This document shows positions 9,376-19,185 of a stretch of 43,723 nucleotides of DNA, in pieces; positions within the stretch are counted from its first letter, which is position 1; every line of letters starts with the position of its first letter. The DNA is from Thalassotalea sp. 42_200_T64. GTDB taxonomy: Bacteria; Pseudomonadota; Gammaproteobacteria; Enterobacterales; Alteromonadaceae. A program made the position numbers and the translations under genes. The DNA lies in NCBI GenBank assembly GCA_002162925.1, contig MABC01000084.1, positions 1-43,723 of the forward strand, written 5' to 3'. The notes beneath the pieces are model-generated. The model did not search any database, was not told the DNA's origin, and saw only the letters and a program-made list of their open reading frames with translations.

Positions 9376-9650
9376 CCCTTATTTACTTTGCTAGTCAACG
9401 ACCGCTGCTCGCTCAAAGCGGAAGTACATCACCGCTTACTTAAGTTCATCCTAATGATATTCATGCACTTGTCAAATTACTACTGAAAATGATTTGTAGG
9501 ATAAATGGAGCCGATAAAGAATCGTTCGGCGTCGAGGGGGTGGAATATTTGACATCACCCACACTAGAATGGAACATAGCCTATTATTTACAGTTGTTTT
9601 AGCAATATGAAATAGTTTCAGCAAAAAATAGGAATATTTAAAAATAATTT
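9376..9650. other. Gap with a GCTGCTCGCTC-containing hairpin
   Basis: No gene is visible. CCGCT (9402-9406) and AGCGG (9417-9421) form a small hairpin around GCTCGCTCAA. The same CTGCTCGCTC string recurs at 10296-10305, and related strings occur near 9033 and 31641. These may be remnants of a dispersed intergenic repeat. Confidence 0.35.
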
Positions 9651-10097
9651 ATGAACATAATCGAAAAAGATATAGAAGACTGGGCAAGATCTTCAATCCC
9701 TGCATACCAATTTATGGATGTTACGGTGATTAGCGTATCAAATGGCTTATATAAATGCGTTATTCCCCTAAACAAAAACACAGGCAACCATATCAATACT
9801 GTTCATGCTGCATTTCAATGGGCTGCCGCAGAAATGTTAGGCGGCTTGATCGTATTGACGAAGCGTTCAAGCAAGCAATATGTGCCAGTAATACGAAGCT
9901 TGGACATTGAATTTATGCGGCCCGCGTTTACAGATATTAGTTCTGAAGCTTTCTTTTCAGAACAAGATGTTGAGAAGATGAACTCGGCCATGAAAAATAA
10001 TGGTCGTTATGACTTTGAGCTAAGTTCTACGATAAAAAATACTGATGGTGAAGTTGTCGCGAAGGCTAAAGGTACGTATGCCGTTAGAATCATGTAG
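9651..10097 (+). CDS. Hotdog-fold thioesterase-like protein (DUF4442/PaaI type)
   Basis: The 148-residue length and pattern fit a single hotdog domain: an N-terminal helix (DIEDWARSSIPAYQFMDV), a strand, then the central helix motif NHINTVHAAFQWAAAEMLGG (about residues 44-63) typical of YiiD-C/DUF4442 thioesterases, and strands with PVIRSLDIEFMRPAF. Such proteins hydrolyse acyl-CoA or related thioesters or act as acyl binders. The substrate is unknown. The protein sits 330 bp upstream of a PlsC-like gene on the same strand, so a link to acyl-lipid metabolism is possible. Identification rests on the motif pattern only. Confidence 0.6.
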   Translation: MNIIEKDIEDWARSSIPAYQFMDVTVISVSNGLYKCVIPLNKNTGNHINTVHAAFQWAAAEMLGGLIVLTKRSSKQYVPVIRSLDIEFMRPAFTDISSEAFFSEQDVEKMNSAMKNNGRYDFELSSTIKNTDGEVVAKAKGTYAVRIM

Positions 10098-10425
10098 TAA
10101 GGCAAGAGAAAAGGCTTTTTGTTACTATCTTGGGGTTCTGTCACACTTAGTTTTATGAGGCATGAACATTTGAAAAAAAATATATAGGATGAATTTCGTC
10201 GTCAAATCATCACTGATTAGAGGCAAACTTCAAAAACCTAACAACTTGATTCAGTGGCATTAGCTGCCAAAAATAATCTATTGAGCCAACGGCTGCTGCT
10301 CGCTCTTTTGAGACCTTAACCTTTTCAGTAGCTTATGGTCAAGTCAGTGCCAATAGCGAAAGTTGAATAATCAGAGACACTTTGCTTTAATTAACACTAG
10401 TTTACTCACAATGGCTAGTTAAAGT
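10098..10425. other. Non-coding gap
   Basis: Apart from the CTGCTCGCTC string at 10296-10305 I see no gene, strong hairpin or clear promoter. The region is AT-rich and probably contains the promoter of the acyltransferase gene at 10426. Confidence 0.35.
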
Positions 10426-11148
10426 ATGGATAAATTAAGAGGGGTTTGTTTCTTATTCTTTTTCTTTGGTGCTGCCTTTGTTGGATCAATAATTATTCTC
10501 GTACGTAGGTGTGATAGCCGTGAAGCCTTAGATGTTTTTAAAAGGCTATCCCAAAAGGGATTAAGTGTAGTAAATATTAAAGTTGAAGTAGATGGAGATG
10601 AAAACCTTTCTATGAGTGATGGATATGTTGCTGTGTACAATGAAACTTCATGGCCAGATGTTATAGCTTTACAAGCTGCATTGTATAATGACTATATTGA
10701 CCATTCGGCTGTAGCAAATGAATATGCTTTGATTCCTTTTATGAAAAAAGCTTGTAAAGTTGCTGGAATAGCTCTTGTTCCAAGAGGTGATCGAGCAGGA
10801 GTAGATCTAGTATTACATGACTTAACTAATTCACTAAAAAGTGGGAAACGTGTAATTTGGGGTGGAGAAGGGCGCTTATCTGGTATTGATGGGGTATCAC
10901 GATTTAAGGTTGGTAGCGCGTTATTAGCTATTCGATCGAAAAAGCCATTAATACCTATAGCATTTCATGGTGGGCAAAAACTTATGCCACTCAAATCAAT
11001 TTCTCTTAAACCTGGCACTATTCGTATTCGAATTGGCACTCCTATATCTACAAAAGGTTTAACTGAGGATAACTCTCGTGAATTAGCTGATAAAGCACAA
11101 CTAGCAGTGTCTGTTCTTTACGAAGAATTATCACATATAAAAAGTTAA
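10426..11148 (+). CDS. PlsC-like lysophospholipid acyltransferase with altered catalytic motif
   Basis: The 240-residue protein has an N-terminal membrane anchor (about residues 6-26), then the LPLAT/PlsC fold used for acylating lysophosphatidic acid or related acceptors at the inner membrane. Motif III appears as GGEGRLSG (about 155-162) and motif IV as KPLIPIAFHGG. Motif I, normally NHxSxxD, reads NETSWPD at residues 72-78: Glu73 replaces the catalytic His of HX4D, while Asp78 is kept. The fold is recognisable but ordinary acyl transfer is doubtful. Codon use is AT-rich like the neighbouring accessory genes. It may be a specialised or inactive paralogue. Confidence 0.7.
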   Translation: MDKLRGVCFLFFFFGAAFVGSIIILVRRCDSREALDVFKRLSQKGLSVVNIKVEVDGDENLSMSDGYVAVYNETSWPDVIALQAALYNDYIDHSAVANEYALIPFMKKACKVAGIALVPRGDRAGVDLVLHDLTNSLKSGKRVIWGGEGRLSGIDGVSRFKVGSALLAIRSKKPLIPIAFHGGQKLMPLKSISLKPGTIRIRIGTPISTKGLTEDNSRELADKAQLAVSVLYEELSHIKS

Positions 11149-11319
11149 GCCTCTTTACTTTATGAAAGTTAATCACTTTAAAAACCTAATGACCGTTTTG
11201 CTCCCAGTTGCCATTACAGGCATTAAACTTAAGGTCAGCTTTAACGAAACGGTGAACGTAAAGAGTAATCAATAGCGAATGCCATCAATGCACAATATAA
11301 CTTCTAATTGGTTAGTTAT

Positions 11320-11351
11320 GACCGTCTCTTGATCGCTCATCAGAGACAGTC
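11320..11351. repeat. Imperfect inverted repeat between PlsC-like and DUF808 genes
   Basis: GTCTC(T)TGAT and ATCAGAGAC pair around CGCTC with one bulged base, and outer GAC/GTC extend the stem. No T tract follows, so it is a hairpin rather than a clear terminator. The rest of 11149-11420 shows no gene. Confidence 0.5.
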
Positions 11352-11420
11352 AGAAAATCCCTAATTCAGTTCTAGAAGGTAGGTTTTTCTTGATTTTATG
11401 GTGGTAGGCTCAAGTTAAAT

Positions 11421-12356
11421 TTACTTAGGCCGAAGGTTAAATAACTTACTAAAAGCTAAAACTACAACTAAAGCTACAGCGCCACAAATGACACCAATTA
11501 CGCCACTAAATATAGGGGCTGTTACCCACGATAAGGCATCAATGGTTATGCTATTTTCAAAGCTTTCTGCCCAGTGATGTAAAAATGGTAAGCCATGGAC
11601 AATAATTCCACCACCGACTAAAAACATTGCCGCAGTGCCAACAATGGCGAGTGTTTTCATCAACTTTGGGGCAAAGCCCAATAACATTTTTCCAAAAAAT
11701 TGCTTAACTGTACTGAAACTATTTTCGATAGGTTGTTTAATTAAATATAAGCCCAAATCGTCAAGTTTAACGATAGCGGCAACTAAACCATAGACACCAA
11801 CTGTCATTAATATCGCGATAAGTGATACCACACTGGTTTGCTCCAATATCGATTTATCTTGCACCGTGCCTAACGCGATAACGATGATTTCAGCGGACAA
11901 GATGAAGTCAGTTTTAATTGCACCTTTGACTTTTTCTTGTTCGTATTCAAGCATATCAATCTGTGGGTCAGTCAACGCTTCGAGATCTTGTTGGTGTTCC
12001 GCTTCTTTATCTTCTTTTGAGGTAAAAAAGCTGTGGGCAATTTTTTCAACCCCTTCGAAACACAAATACAAACCGCCAATCATTAACAAAGGTGTGATCA
12101 GCCAAGGAATGAAAGCACTAATAAGCAGGGCGGAGGGAACAAGAATAAGCTTATTGATAAAAGAGCCTTTGGCGACGGCCCAAACTACCGGTAACTCCCT
12201 ATCGGCATTAACGCCTTGCACTTGTTGGGCATTTAACGCTAAGTCATCACCAAGTACCCCCGCGGTTTTCTTCGCCGCAATTTTGGTCATCAATGCAACG
12301 TCATCTAGTGCGACCGCTATTTTGTCTATTAATGCAAACAGGCTAGAACCGGCCAT
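11421..12356 (-). CDS. DUF808 (YedI-like) inner-membrane protein
   Basis: The 311-residue protein matches the DUF808 family (E. coli YedI): it starts MAGSSLFALIDKIAVALDDVALMTKIAAKKTAGVLGDDLA, which is the strongly conserved N-terminal region, and then has hydrophobic segments near residues 70-95, 155-175, 180-200, 235-255 and 280-305. The role of the family is unknown. The gene is a single unit: a shared hairpin at 12375-12405 separates it from dxs upstream, and the region after its stop is non-coding. Confidence 0.85.
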   Translation of the reverse strand: MAGSSLFALIDKIAVALDDVALMTKIAAKKTAGVLGDDLALNAQQVQGVNADRELPVVWAVAKGSFINKLILVPSALLISAFIPWLITPLLMIGGLYLCFEGVEKIAHSFFTSKEDKEAEHQQDLEALTDPQIDMLEYEQEKVKGAIKTDFILSAEIIVIALGTVQDKSILEQTSVVSLIAILMTVGVYGLVAAIVKLDDLGLYLIKQPIENSFSTVKQFFGKMLLGFAPKLMKTLAIVGTAAMFLVGGGIIVHGLPFLHHWAESFENSITIDALSWVTAPIFSGVIGVICGAVALVVVLAFSKLFNLRPK

Positions 12357-12372
12357 TACCTTTCCTTTTATT

Positions 12373-12412
12373 AAAAAGCCCTGATAATCATCATATCAGG
12401 GCTTTCTTTTTT
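12373..12412. terminator. Terminator hairpin between dxs and the DUF808 gene
   Basis: A perfect 12-bp inverted repeat (12375-12386 and 12394-12405; core GCCCTGATA) has a 7-nt loop. Reading on the minus strand it is followed by TTAAT, ending the dxs operon; reading on the plus strand it is followed by CTTTTTTT. It therefore can act in both directions. Confidence 0.85.
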
Positions 12413-12466
12413 TGGTATATGTTTTGTAAATTCCTTTGCTTCGCTTGTTTTCGCATAGTGAAACGA

Positions 12467-14329
12467 TTAACCAATAAATTGCTTCGCTTTTACTAATATA
12501 CCAGCGCTATCAAGGGCAAGTTCGCGATGAATTTCATCTTGCGTGCCATGTTTAATGAACTCATCCGGCAAGCCGATATTTAATAATTTAACATCTAACT
12601 GTTTGGCCAGAACAAACTCATTCACTGCAGAGCCGGCGCCACCAGCTATGGCATTATCTTCAACGGTAATAAAGTGGCTATGCGTTTTGGCAAGCTCAAT
12701 AAGTAAACTTTGATCGAGTGGTTTAACAAAGCGCATATCCACTAAAGTCGCATTTAATTCGCTAGCCGTTTGTTCAGCCGCCGTTAACATGGTGCCAAAC
12801 GATAAAATGGCCAGCTTTTCGCCGTGATTGATAATTTTACCTTTACCAATTTCGATAGTGTCTTCAACACTCGGTAAATCAACGCCGGTACCATTGCCAC
12901 GGGGGTAACGCACCGCTGCCGGTCCATTGTGCTTATGGCCAGTACTCAGCATTAACCGACACTCGGCTTCGTTGGATGGAGACATGATCACCAAATTAGG
13001 AATGCAGCGCATAAAGGATAAATCGAAAGCACCCTGGTGGGTTGCGCCATCCGCACCAACAACGCCGGCACGATCGATGGCAAATAACACGGGTAAATTT
13101 TGTATGGCAACGTCGTGGATCAACTGATCATAAGCACGCTGCAAAAAGCTTGAATAAATCGCGACTACCGGATTGTTACCACCAATGGCAAGACCAGCAG
13201 CAAAAGTAACGGCATGCTGCTCGGCAATGGCAACGTCAAAATATTTATCTGGGAAACGTCTACTGAACTCCACCATGCCTGAACCTTCACGCATCGCCGG
13301 AGTAATAGCCACTAATTTGTCGTCGATTTGGACCATGTCACAAAGCCAATTGCCAAAAATGTTCGAGTAACTGGGTAAACTTGGCGCACTTTTTGGCAAG
13401 CTTTCGCTGCTTGGGTCAAATTTTGGCACCGCATGGTATTTGATCGGGTCTTGCTCGGCCTGTTCGTAGCCTTTACCTTTGGTGGTAATTACGTGCAGAA
13501 TTTGCGGACCTTTTAAGGTACTCATATTGCGGATGGTATCTACCATAGAGTCAACATCGTGACCGTCAATTGGGCCGATGTAATTAAAACCAAGTTCTTC
13601 AAAAAACGTCGATGGTACTACCATGCCTTTCAAATGTTCTTCGGCCTTTGACGCTAATTCTTTAATTGGTGGAATGGAACCAAGTATGCGTTTCGATTTT
13701 TCTCTAAGGCCAGTGTACAAGCTGCCAGAGAGTAATTTGGCTAAATGATTATTTAATGCGCCGACGTTTTCTGAAATCGACATATCGTTATCGTTGAGCA
13801 CGATAAGCATATCTTTGTGGATATCACCGCCGTGGTTTAACGCTTCAAATGCCATACCCGCAGTCATCGCGCCATCACCAATAACCGCCACGGTTTTACG
13901 ATTTTTGTTTTCTTTATCCGCGGCAACGGCCATGCCTAACGCAGCTGAAATTGACGTGCTTGAATGACCTACGCTAAGTACGTCGTATTCACTTTCTTCA
14001 CGCCACGGAAATGGGTGTAAGCCTTCTTTTTGGCGTATGCTTTGCATTTGATCACGACGACCGGTTAAAATTTTGTGTGGGTAAGCCTGATGACCAACAT
14101 CCCAAATTAAATTATCAAACGGCGTGTTGTATACGTAATGCAGGGCAACGGTTAATTCAATGGTGCCTAATCCCGAAGCAAAGTGACCACTACTTTTACT
14201 CACCGAATTTAATAAGTAAGAGCGAAGTTCATCGCTAACTGCTTTCAGTTTGTCTTGTGGTAAATCTCGCAATTGCTCTGGCTTATCAATTTGCGCGAGT
14301 AGGGGATAGTGAGACAGCTCTGTAGTCAT
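12467..14329 (-). CDS. dxs: 1-deoxy-D-xylulose-5-phosphate synthase
   Basis: DXS condenses pyruvate and glyceraldehyde 3-phosphate, the first step of the MEP isoprenoid pathway and also a source for thiamine and pyridoxal. The 620-residue protein shows the thiamine diphosphate site GDGAMTAG, the [12 protein letters not shown] segment, the transketolase pyrimidine-binding part ([15 protein letters not shown]) and [15 protein letters not shown]. It lies 12 bp downstream of ispA in an xseB-ispA-dxs operon. It is followed by a strong terminator. Confidence 0.97.
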   Translation of the reverse strand: MTTELSHYPLLAQIDKPEQLRDLPQDKLKAVSDELRSYLLNSVSKSSGHFASGLGTIELTVALHYVYNTPFDNLIWDVGHQAYPHKILTGRRDQMQSIRQKEGLHPFPWREESEYDVLSVGHSSTSISAALGMAVAADKENKNRKTVAVIGDGAMTAGMAFEALNHGGDIHKDMLIVLNDNDMSISENVGALNNHLAKLLSGSLYTGLREKSKRILGSIPPIKELASKAEEHLKGMVVPSTFFEELGFNYIGPIDGHDVDSMVDTIRNMSTLKGPQILHVITTKGKGYEQAEQDPIKYHAVPKFDPSSESLPKSAPSLPSYSNIFGNWLCDMVQIDDKLVAITPAMREGSGMVEFSRRFPDKYFDVAIAEQHAVTFAAGLAIGGNNPVVAIYSSFLQRAYDQLIHDVAIQNLPVLFAIDRAGVVGADGATHQGAFDLSFMRCIPNLVIMSPSNEAECRLMLSTGHKHNGPAAVRYPRGNGTGVDLPSVEDTIEIGKGKIINHGEKLAILSFGTMLTAAEQTASELNATLVDMRFVKPLDQSLLIELAKTHSHFITVEDNAIAGGAGSAVNEFVLAKQLDVKLLNIGLPDEFIKHGTQDEIHRELALDSAGILVKAKQFIG

Positions 14330-14341
14330 AAAAAACCAGTG

Positions 14342-15232
14342 TTAGTGTGCACGTTTAATGATAAACGTCGAAAAATTAGATAAGTTGCGTGTATTGTAGG
14401 GTAAAGTTTCTAAAGCTGAAAGGGCTTGTTGAAATAACTGCTGTTCTTTTTGCATCGCCCCTTCTAAACCTAACAACGCAGGATATGTGGATTTATTGGC
14501 ATCAACATCTGAGCCAGCTGGTTTGCCTAAGGTTTCTTCGCTACTGGTGATGTCGATGATATCGTCATGCACCTGATAAGCTAAACCAATTTGCTGAGCA
14601 AACTCTTGTAAACCGTGAAACGTAGGTTCAGGCAAGTCTTCACGACATTTTGCCGGCATTAAAATAGCGGCTTGTAATAACGCGCCGGTTTTTAATTTAT
14701 GGATGGTTTGTAACTGCTCTAACGGGACTTGTTTGTCGGTCGCCGCCAAGTCCATCGCCTGACCGCCACACATACCTTGATAGCCAGCGGCTTTACTGAG
14801 CATCTGAATTAACTGGATCTGAGTCTTGGCGCTGACATGATTAAATGGATGATTTGAAATAATATCAAAGGCGAGGCTTTGTAAACTATCGCCGGCCAAA
14901 ATTGCCGTCGCTTCATCAAACTTAACATGGCAAGTGGCTTGCCCGCGACGCAAATCATCATCGTCCATGGCGGGTAAATCATCGTGCAATAATGAATAAG
15001 CATGAATGCATTCTAACGCCGCGGCTATGGGATCAATGTCATCAAGATCCAGCTCTAACATTTCTGCCGTTACATAAGTCAAATAGGGACGCATGCGCTT
15101 GCCGCCGATGAGTAACCCGTAGCTCATGGCATCAAATAATCGTTGATCGTTAATGGCTATTTCGGCGAGTTTTTGCTTAAGAAACTTATCAATTCGCTGC
15201 TGAAAGGTAGCAAGGTTTTCAAGTTGAAACAC
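14342..15232 (-). CDS. ispA: (2E,6E)-farnesyl diphosphate synthase
   Basis: IspA makes farnesyl diphosphate from dimethylallyl/geranyl diphosphate and isopentenyl diphosphate in the cytoplasm. The 296-residue protein has the first Asp-rich motif DDLPAMDDDDLRRG and the second motif HDDIID, both complete. The start is GTG at 15232, sharing its G with the xseB stop TAG, so the two genes are translationally coupled. The alternative ORF in another frame here is a shadow. Confidence 0.96.
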   Translation of the reverse strand: MFQLENLATFQQRIDKFLKQKLAEIAINDQRLFDAMSYGLLIGGKRMRPYLTYVTAEMLELDLDDIDPIAAALECIHAYSLLHDDLPAMDDDDLRRGQATCHVKFDEATAILAGDSLQSLAFDIISNHPFNHVSAKTQIQLIQMLSKAAGYQGMCGGQAMDLAATDKQVPLEQLQTIHKLKTGALLQAAILMPAKCREDLPEPTFHGLQEFAQQIGLAYQVHDDIIDITSSEETLGKPAGSDVDANKSTYPALLGLEGAMQKEQQLFQQALSALETLPYNTRNLSNFSTFIIKRAH

Positions 15233-15474
15233 TATCGTTGGCTCTCACTGTCGTCAAAATCGGCAAGTTGTTGTTCACCATTTTTGTTTAACAAAATTTG
15301 GATTTTTTGTTCCGCCTGACTCAGTTTGCTTTGGCTAACCTGGCTTAATGATAAACCACGCTCAAATAACTTCATCGAATCTTCGAGTGATAAATCACCC
15401 TGTTCAAGGTTTTCTACAATGTTTTCAAGCTCATTCATTGACTCTTCAAAGCTTTGATTTTCAGGTTTTTTCAC
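15232..15474 (-). CDS. xseB: Exodeoxyribonuclease VII small subunit
   Basis: XseB is the small subunit of exonuclease VII, which degrades single-stranded DNA. The 80-residue protein has the family core FEESMNELENIVENLEQG and SLEDSMKLFERGLSL, an amphipathic coiled-coil-type helix pair. It begins with GTG at 15474, with AGG nine bases upstream. It is first in the operon with ispA and dxs, the classic arrangement. Confidence 0.95.
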   Translation of the reverse strand: MKKPENQSFEESMNELENIVENLEQGDLSLEDSMKLFERGLSLSQVSQSKLSQAEQKIQILLNKNGEQQLADFDDSESQR

Positions 15475-15687
15475 GATATATCGCCTAAACTAAAATGCCT
15501 TCTGCTGGAGTTTATCATGTAGACAAACGCTAAATGCAGATTTATGTCGCTTGGTATAATTATATTTGTTGAGCCATTTTACCTTGAATTTTAAAGAATT
15601 GGTATACACTTAAATATTTCAAATTGCATTACTTCATCGCCTGATTGTTGTATAATGCGCCGGTTTTTTATTTAAATGGTTTTATTG
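15475..15687. promoter_or_regulatory. Divergent promoter region between xseB and thiI
   Basis: A perfect TATAAT at 15651-15656 lies 31 bp before the thiI ATG and is the likely -10 element; no -35 with ideal spacing is evident. GGTATA strings at 15550 and 15601 are seen without a clear partner. Promoters for the minus-strand xseB operon must lie in the same stretch. Confidence 0.45.
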
Positions 15688-17151
15688 ATGAAATTTATCG
15701 TTAAGTTGCAATCTGAAATTACTATCAAGTCACGCCCGGTACGTAAGCGTTTCACTAAAATTTTAGAGTCAAACATTAAAAATGTACTGCGCCGTGTAGA
15801 CGAAGAAGTGCGCACTAAAATGAACTGGGACAGCATAGAAGTTACCAGTAAAAATACCAGTGAAGAAAATCGTTTGGCGTTAATTGAATCGCTCAAATGC
15901 ATTCCCGGTATTCCGCACTTTTTGGAAGTACAACAGTTTGAATTTACCGATTTGCACGATATTTTTGAAAAAACCTTAGCGGTTCATAAAGAAACTATTG
16001 TCAATAAAAGCTTTTGTGTTCGCGCCAAACGCGTCGGTGAACACGACTTTACCTCATTAGAGATAGAGCAATACGTTGGTGGCGGTTTGAATCAAAACGT
16101 TGAATCGGCCCGGGTGCAACTGAAGAAGCCAGATGTGACCGTTCGCGTTGATGTCAACAAAGACATTTTATACATCATCACTGAGCGCCATGAAGCCCTG
16201 GGTGGTTTTCCAATTGCCACCCAAGAAGATGTATTATCCTTGATGTCTGGTGGCTTTGACTCAGCCGTTGCCAGCTACCAAATGATTAAAAAAGGGGCGC
16301 GTACCCATTACTGTTTCTTTAACTTAGGTGGCTCGGCCCATGAGTTAGGGGTGAAGCAAATTAGTCACTATTTATGGAATAAGTTTGGCGCTTCACATCG
16401 GATTAAGTTTTTCGCCGTGGATTTTGAGCCGGTGGTTGCTGAAATTCTTGAAAAAGTGGAGAACGGCCAGATGGGTGTGGTGTTAAAGCGTATGATGATG
16501 CGTGCCGCAGCAACCATTGCTGAGAAACGTGGCATACAAGCACTGGTTACCGGGGAAGCATTAGGTCAGGTGTCTAGCCAAACGCTGACCAACTTGAATG
16601 TGATTGACCGAGTCACTGAAACGCTTATTCTGCGCCCGTTAGCGGCTTATGACAAACAAGATATCATCGATATTGCCCGTAAAATTGGTACTGAAGAGTT
16701 CTCCAAAACCATCCCTGAATACTGTGGTGTGATCTCGAAAAAGCCAACCGTAAAAGCGGTATTGAAAAAAATTGAAGCCGAAGAAGCCAACTTTGATATG
16801 AGCATTCTAGATGGAGTGGTAGAAAACACTCGTATGCTCGATATTCGTGACATTGGTGATGAGGCGGAACAAGAAGTAAATACCGTATCCAGTGTTGAAA
16901 CGGTAGACAGTGCCGGTCATGACAATGTGATTATCGATATTCGCAGCCCGGAAGAAGAGGATGCTAACCCGCTAGAGCTTGATCAGATTGATGTAAAGCA
17001 CATCCCATTTTATAAACTTGCCACCCAATTTGGTGATTTGCCGAAAGATAAAACCTATCTGTTATATTGCGACCGTGGCGTAATGAGTAAGCTACAAGCG
17101 TTATATCTACACGACAATGGTTTTAGTAACGTCAAGGTTTACCGCCCATAA
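15688..17151 (+). CDS. thiI: tRNA uridine 4-sulfurtransferase / thiamine sulfur carrier thiolase ThiI
   Basis: ThiI transfers sulfur to U8 of tRNA (4-thiouridine) and supports thiazole synthesis. From the preferred start ([10 protein letters not shown], 15688; an ATG four codons upstream at 15676 is less typical of the family) the protein is 487 residues: N-terminal ferredoxin-like and THUMP domains (to about 165), the adenylating PP-loop SGGFDS at 187-192, a conserved Cys346 ([11 protein letters not shown]) and a C-terminal rhodanese domain with Cys461 in YCDRGVMSK. These correspond to the catalytic Cys pair of E. coli ThiI. It is transcribed away from the xseB operon. Confidence 0.97.
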   Translation: MKFIVKLQSEITIKSRPVRKRFTKILESNIKNVLRRVDEEVRTKMNWDSIEVTSKNTSEENRLALIESLKCIPGIPHFLEVQQFEFTDLHDIFEKTLAVHKETIVNKSFCVRAKRVGEHDFTSLEIEQYVGGGLNQNVESARVQLKKPDVTVRVDVNKDILYIITERHEALGGFPIATQEDVLSLMSGGFDSAVASYQMIKKGARTHYCFFNLGGSAHELGVKQISHYLWNKFGASHRIKFFAVDFEPVVAEILEKVENGQMGVVLKRMMMRAAATIAEKRGIQALVTGEALGQVSSQTLTNLNVIDRVTETLILRPLAAYDKQDIIDIARKIGTEEFSKTIPEYCGVISKKPTVKAVLKKIEAEEANFDMSILDGVVENTRMLDIRDIGDEAEQEVNTVSSVETVDSAGHDNVIIDIRSPEEEDANPLELDQIDVKHIPFYKLATQFGDLPKDKTYLLYCDRGVMSKLQALYLHDNGFSNVKVYRP

Positions 17152-17170
17152 GATTTAGCGCCAGAAAAAC

Positions 17171-17188
17171 AGCGCTATTTATAGCGCT
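17171..17188. repeat. Hairpin directly after thiI
   Basis: AGCGCTA and TAGCGCT pair perfectly around TTTA. It abuts the 86-bp palindromic repeat that begins at 17190 and lacks a T tract, so termination is possible but unproven. Confidence 0.5.
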
Positions 17189-17189
17189 A

Positions 17190-17275
17190 GGTTGGCGGGG
17201 GTTCAACCTCGCACAGTTACCGCAGGTAATCTGAAGTGGCTTTCGCCTTAATGCGAGACTAAAGTCCCGCCAACC
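17190..17275. repeat. 86-bp palindromic intergenic repeat, second copy
   Basis: The outer arms GGTTGGCGGG and CCCGCCAACC are perfectly complementary, and the inner arms ACCTCGCA/TGCGAGACT continue the stem. The interior has GTTACC..GGTAAT and AAGTGGC..GCC hairpins. It matches the copy at 4582-4667 in length and layout. It lies in the convergent gap between thiI and the peptidase gene, 12 bp from the latter's stop. Confidence 0.75.
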
Positions 17276-17287
17276 GGTTACTTCAGT

Positions 17288-18940
17288 TTATAAATCTAAT
17301 ACCATCTTGCCTTGCTTAAAGACAATATCTACCGGTATCTTAGCCGCTTCTAACTTAGCCAAATCGGTAGCTAAGTTTTCACGGATAACACCCATCTCGG
17401 CAACTAGTTTAGCGACGCCCTCATAATCACCATTACCTTGTAGGGTAAGGATCAGTTCAGATAATGAATCAATGGCTTTGGTCATTTTTTTCAAGTCCAC
17501 TTTGTAAAGACCATTGTCATCTAGAGTGAACGCGCCATTATCGGCGAAATAATTAAACCGCACCATATTCGCTTTACCATGAGCGCTGGATGCACCAAAG
17601 CGAACGGAACGGAAAATACCGGCCATAAAAGTGGTGTAATAATCTTTTAGTACCCCTTCACTGATCTCGCCTTTTTCTAATAATTGGCGGATCATATACA
17701 AACCTAGAATGTCGGCTTTGCCTTCTTCTAACGCGGAAGCGTGTTCTTTTAACGCCTGACGTACCGTGCCTTTATCATTAATGGTGTTCTTAATGCCTAA
17801 ACCGTGAGCCACTTCATGAAACATGGTATTGGCAAAAAACGCAGTAAAGGTAACGTGTTTACGATCCTCAACGCTAATCAGCTGTTCGGCAATGGGTAGC
17901 ATAATGGCATCGAACTTGGCTTGCATGGCATTTTTTAGCTGTAAACGACGTGTGCCTTTTTCCAGTTGCACTTGTTCATCATTGGGTAAGTTAATGGCAA
18001 TGGTTTTGCTGCCCGCATTGGAATGACCGGCGTAATAAATGACATCATAGGCATTTAAGTCGGCATCTGAGCCGGGCACTTCGGCTTTGTATTTTTTGTT
18101 CACCTGTAAGCCTTTTTGCAGTTCCGGCAAAAACGCGGTGTACTTGGCCAGGCGTTCGCTCCAGCTTAAATCTTTGATCAGTACATAACTCTCAAAACCG
18201 GCACGGTAGCCATAAAGCAAGTCTTCATAAGTTTCAATGGGGCCAATTACTACGTCAATGGGGTTATTTTTCATATCCATCCAGGCAAAATCTGACGCCT
18301 GGTAGTCATCAGTTCTAAACGCTTCGGCCCGCATGGTTAAGTAGTTGGCAAACTCTTTATTATCGGCAAAGGTTGCCGCTTTTTCCAACAGTGCTGCCGC
18401 TCTTTCCAAAGGCTTTGCAAAAGCTTCTGAATAAGGAATGGCATATAACTTGCCTTGTTCGTTGCGCTTAATCATCGAATAGAGCGACGTGTTACCGGCA
18501 AATTCAGTTTTTTCAAATTCGACTTTACTCATATCTTCTGGATAAAACTGTGCGCCTAATGGCTTTTCGGTAATATTGGTTAATAATGGCTTGTCGCCAT
18601 TCAATCGGTCCCAGGGGCCGTAGTTAATTTCGACAAAGCGACGAGTCGCCGGATCGTTAATGCTGGCTAGAAACTGTTTTTTATTATCGCCAAACGCTTG
18701 TTGCCAAAATAAGTCATCAATGACTTTTGATGCATCGATTAATAACGATAGCATCTGCTTTTGATTGCTACTTAGATGGCTTAAATCGGCATTTAAGGTA
18801 ACTTCTTTATAGATGTTTAACCGATGTTGCGCTTCTGGTAACAGGCTGTGTTGTTGGGCGCTATCTGATATTGTGTCGCCACAACCGGTAATTAACGTTG
18901 ACGTTAATACCAGCGCAGCAGCAATTTTTGTTAGTTTCAT
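17288..18940 (-). CDS. M49-like (dipeptidyl-peptidase III family) zinc peptidase lipoprotein
   Basis: The 550-residue protein starts with a lipoprotein signal (LITG-Cys20), so it should sit on the outer or inner membrane facing the periplasm. The zinc site is HEVAH (His375, Glu376, His379) with the third ligand in LEEGKADI about 30 residues on. Dipeptidyl-peptidases III classically carry HEXXGH, one residue longer; this bacterial subgroup uses plain HEXXH. It probably trims peptides. The start is supported by the signal peptide. A perfect 11-bp inverted repeat lies 12 bp upstream. It converges with thiI. Confidence 0.75.
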   Translation of the reverse strand: MKLTKIAAALVLTSTLITGCGDTISDSAQQHSLLPEAQHRLNIYKEVTLNADLSHLSSNQKQMLSLLIDASKVIDDLFWQQAFGDNKKQFLASINDPATRRFVEINYGPWDRLNGDKPLLTNITEKPLGAQFYPEDMSKVEFEKTEFAGNTSLYSMIKRNEQGKLYAIPYSEAFAKPLERAAALLEKAATFADNKEFANYLTMRAEAFRTDDYQASDFAWMDMKNNPIDVVIGPIETYEDLLYGYRAGFESYVLIKDLSWSERLAKYTAFLPELQKGLQVNKKYKAEVPGSDADLNAYDVIYYAGHSNAGSKTIAINLPNDEQVQLEKGTRRLQLKNAMQAKFDAIMLPIAEQLISVEDRKHVTFTAFFANTMFHEVAHGLGIKNTINDKGTVRQALKEHASALEEGKADILGLYMIRQLLEKGEISEGVLKDYYTTFMAGIFRSVRFGASSAHGKANMVRFNYFADNGAFTLDDNGLYKVDLKKMTKAIDSLSELILTLQGNGDYEGVAKLVAEMGVIRENLATDLAKLEAAKIPVDIVFKQGKMVLDL

Positions 18941-18952
18941 AATATTCCTTGT

Positions 18953-18979
18953 AATACCATTTAGGTATTAAATGGTATT
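18953..18979. promoter_or_regulatory. Perfect inverted repeat in the leader of the M49-like peptidase gene
   Basis: AATACCATTTA (18953-18963) and TAAATGGTATT (18969-18979) are perfectly complementary around GGTAT. It lies just before the minus-strand start at 18940, so it can be an operator or a 5'-UTR hairpin close to the ribosome-binding site. Confidence 0.55.
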
Positions 18980-19185
18980 TATGCATCAAGACTAAAAAAT
19001 ATTTGTCGTTTAAGCAATTATTTAATTCACTAATGCGAAAGTCTTTGCGCTAGCACAAATGCTCTGTTATTAATTAAGTAAGTTAAGCAAATGACGCGGT
19101 TAAATATTTTCAATAAGTACTACACTTAAACCTATTACCATTAACCTAATCGTTATCAATGTATTCAGCATCAAGGGGATGATTT

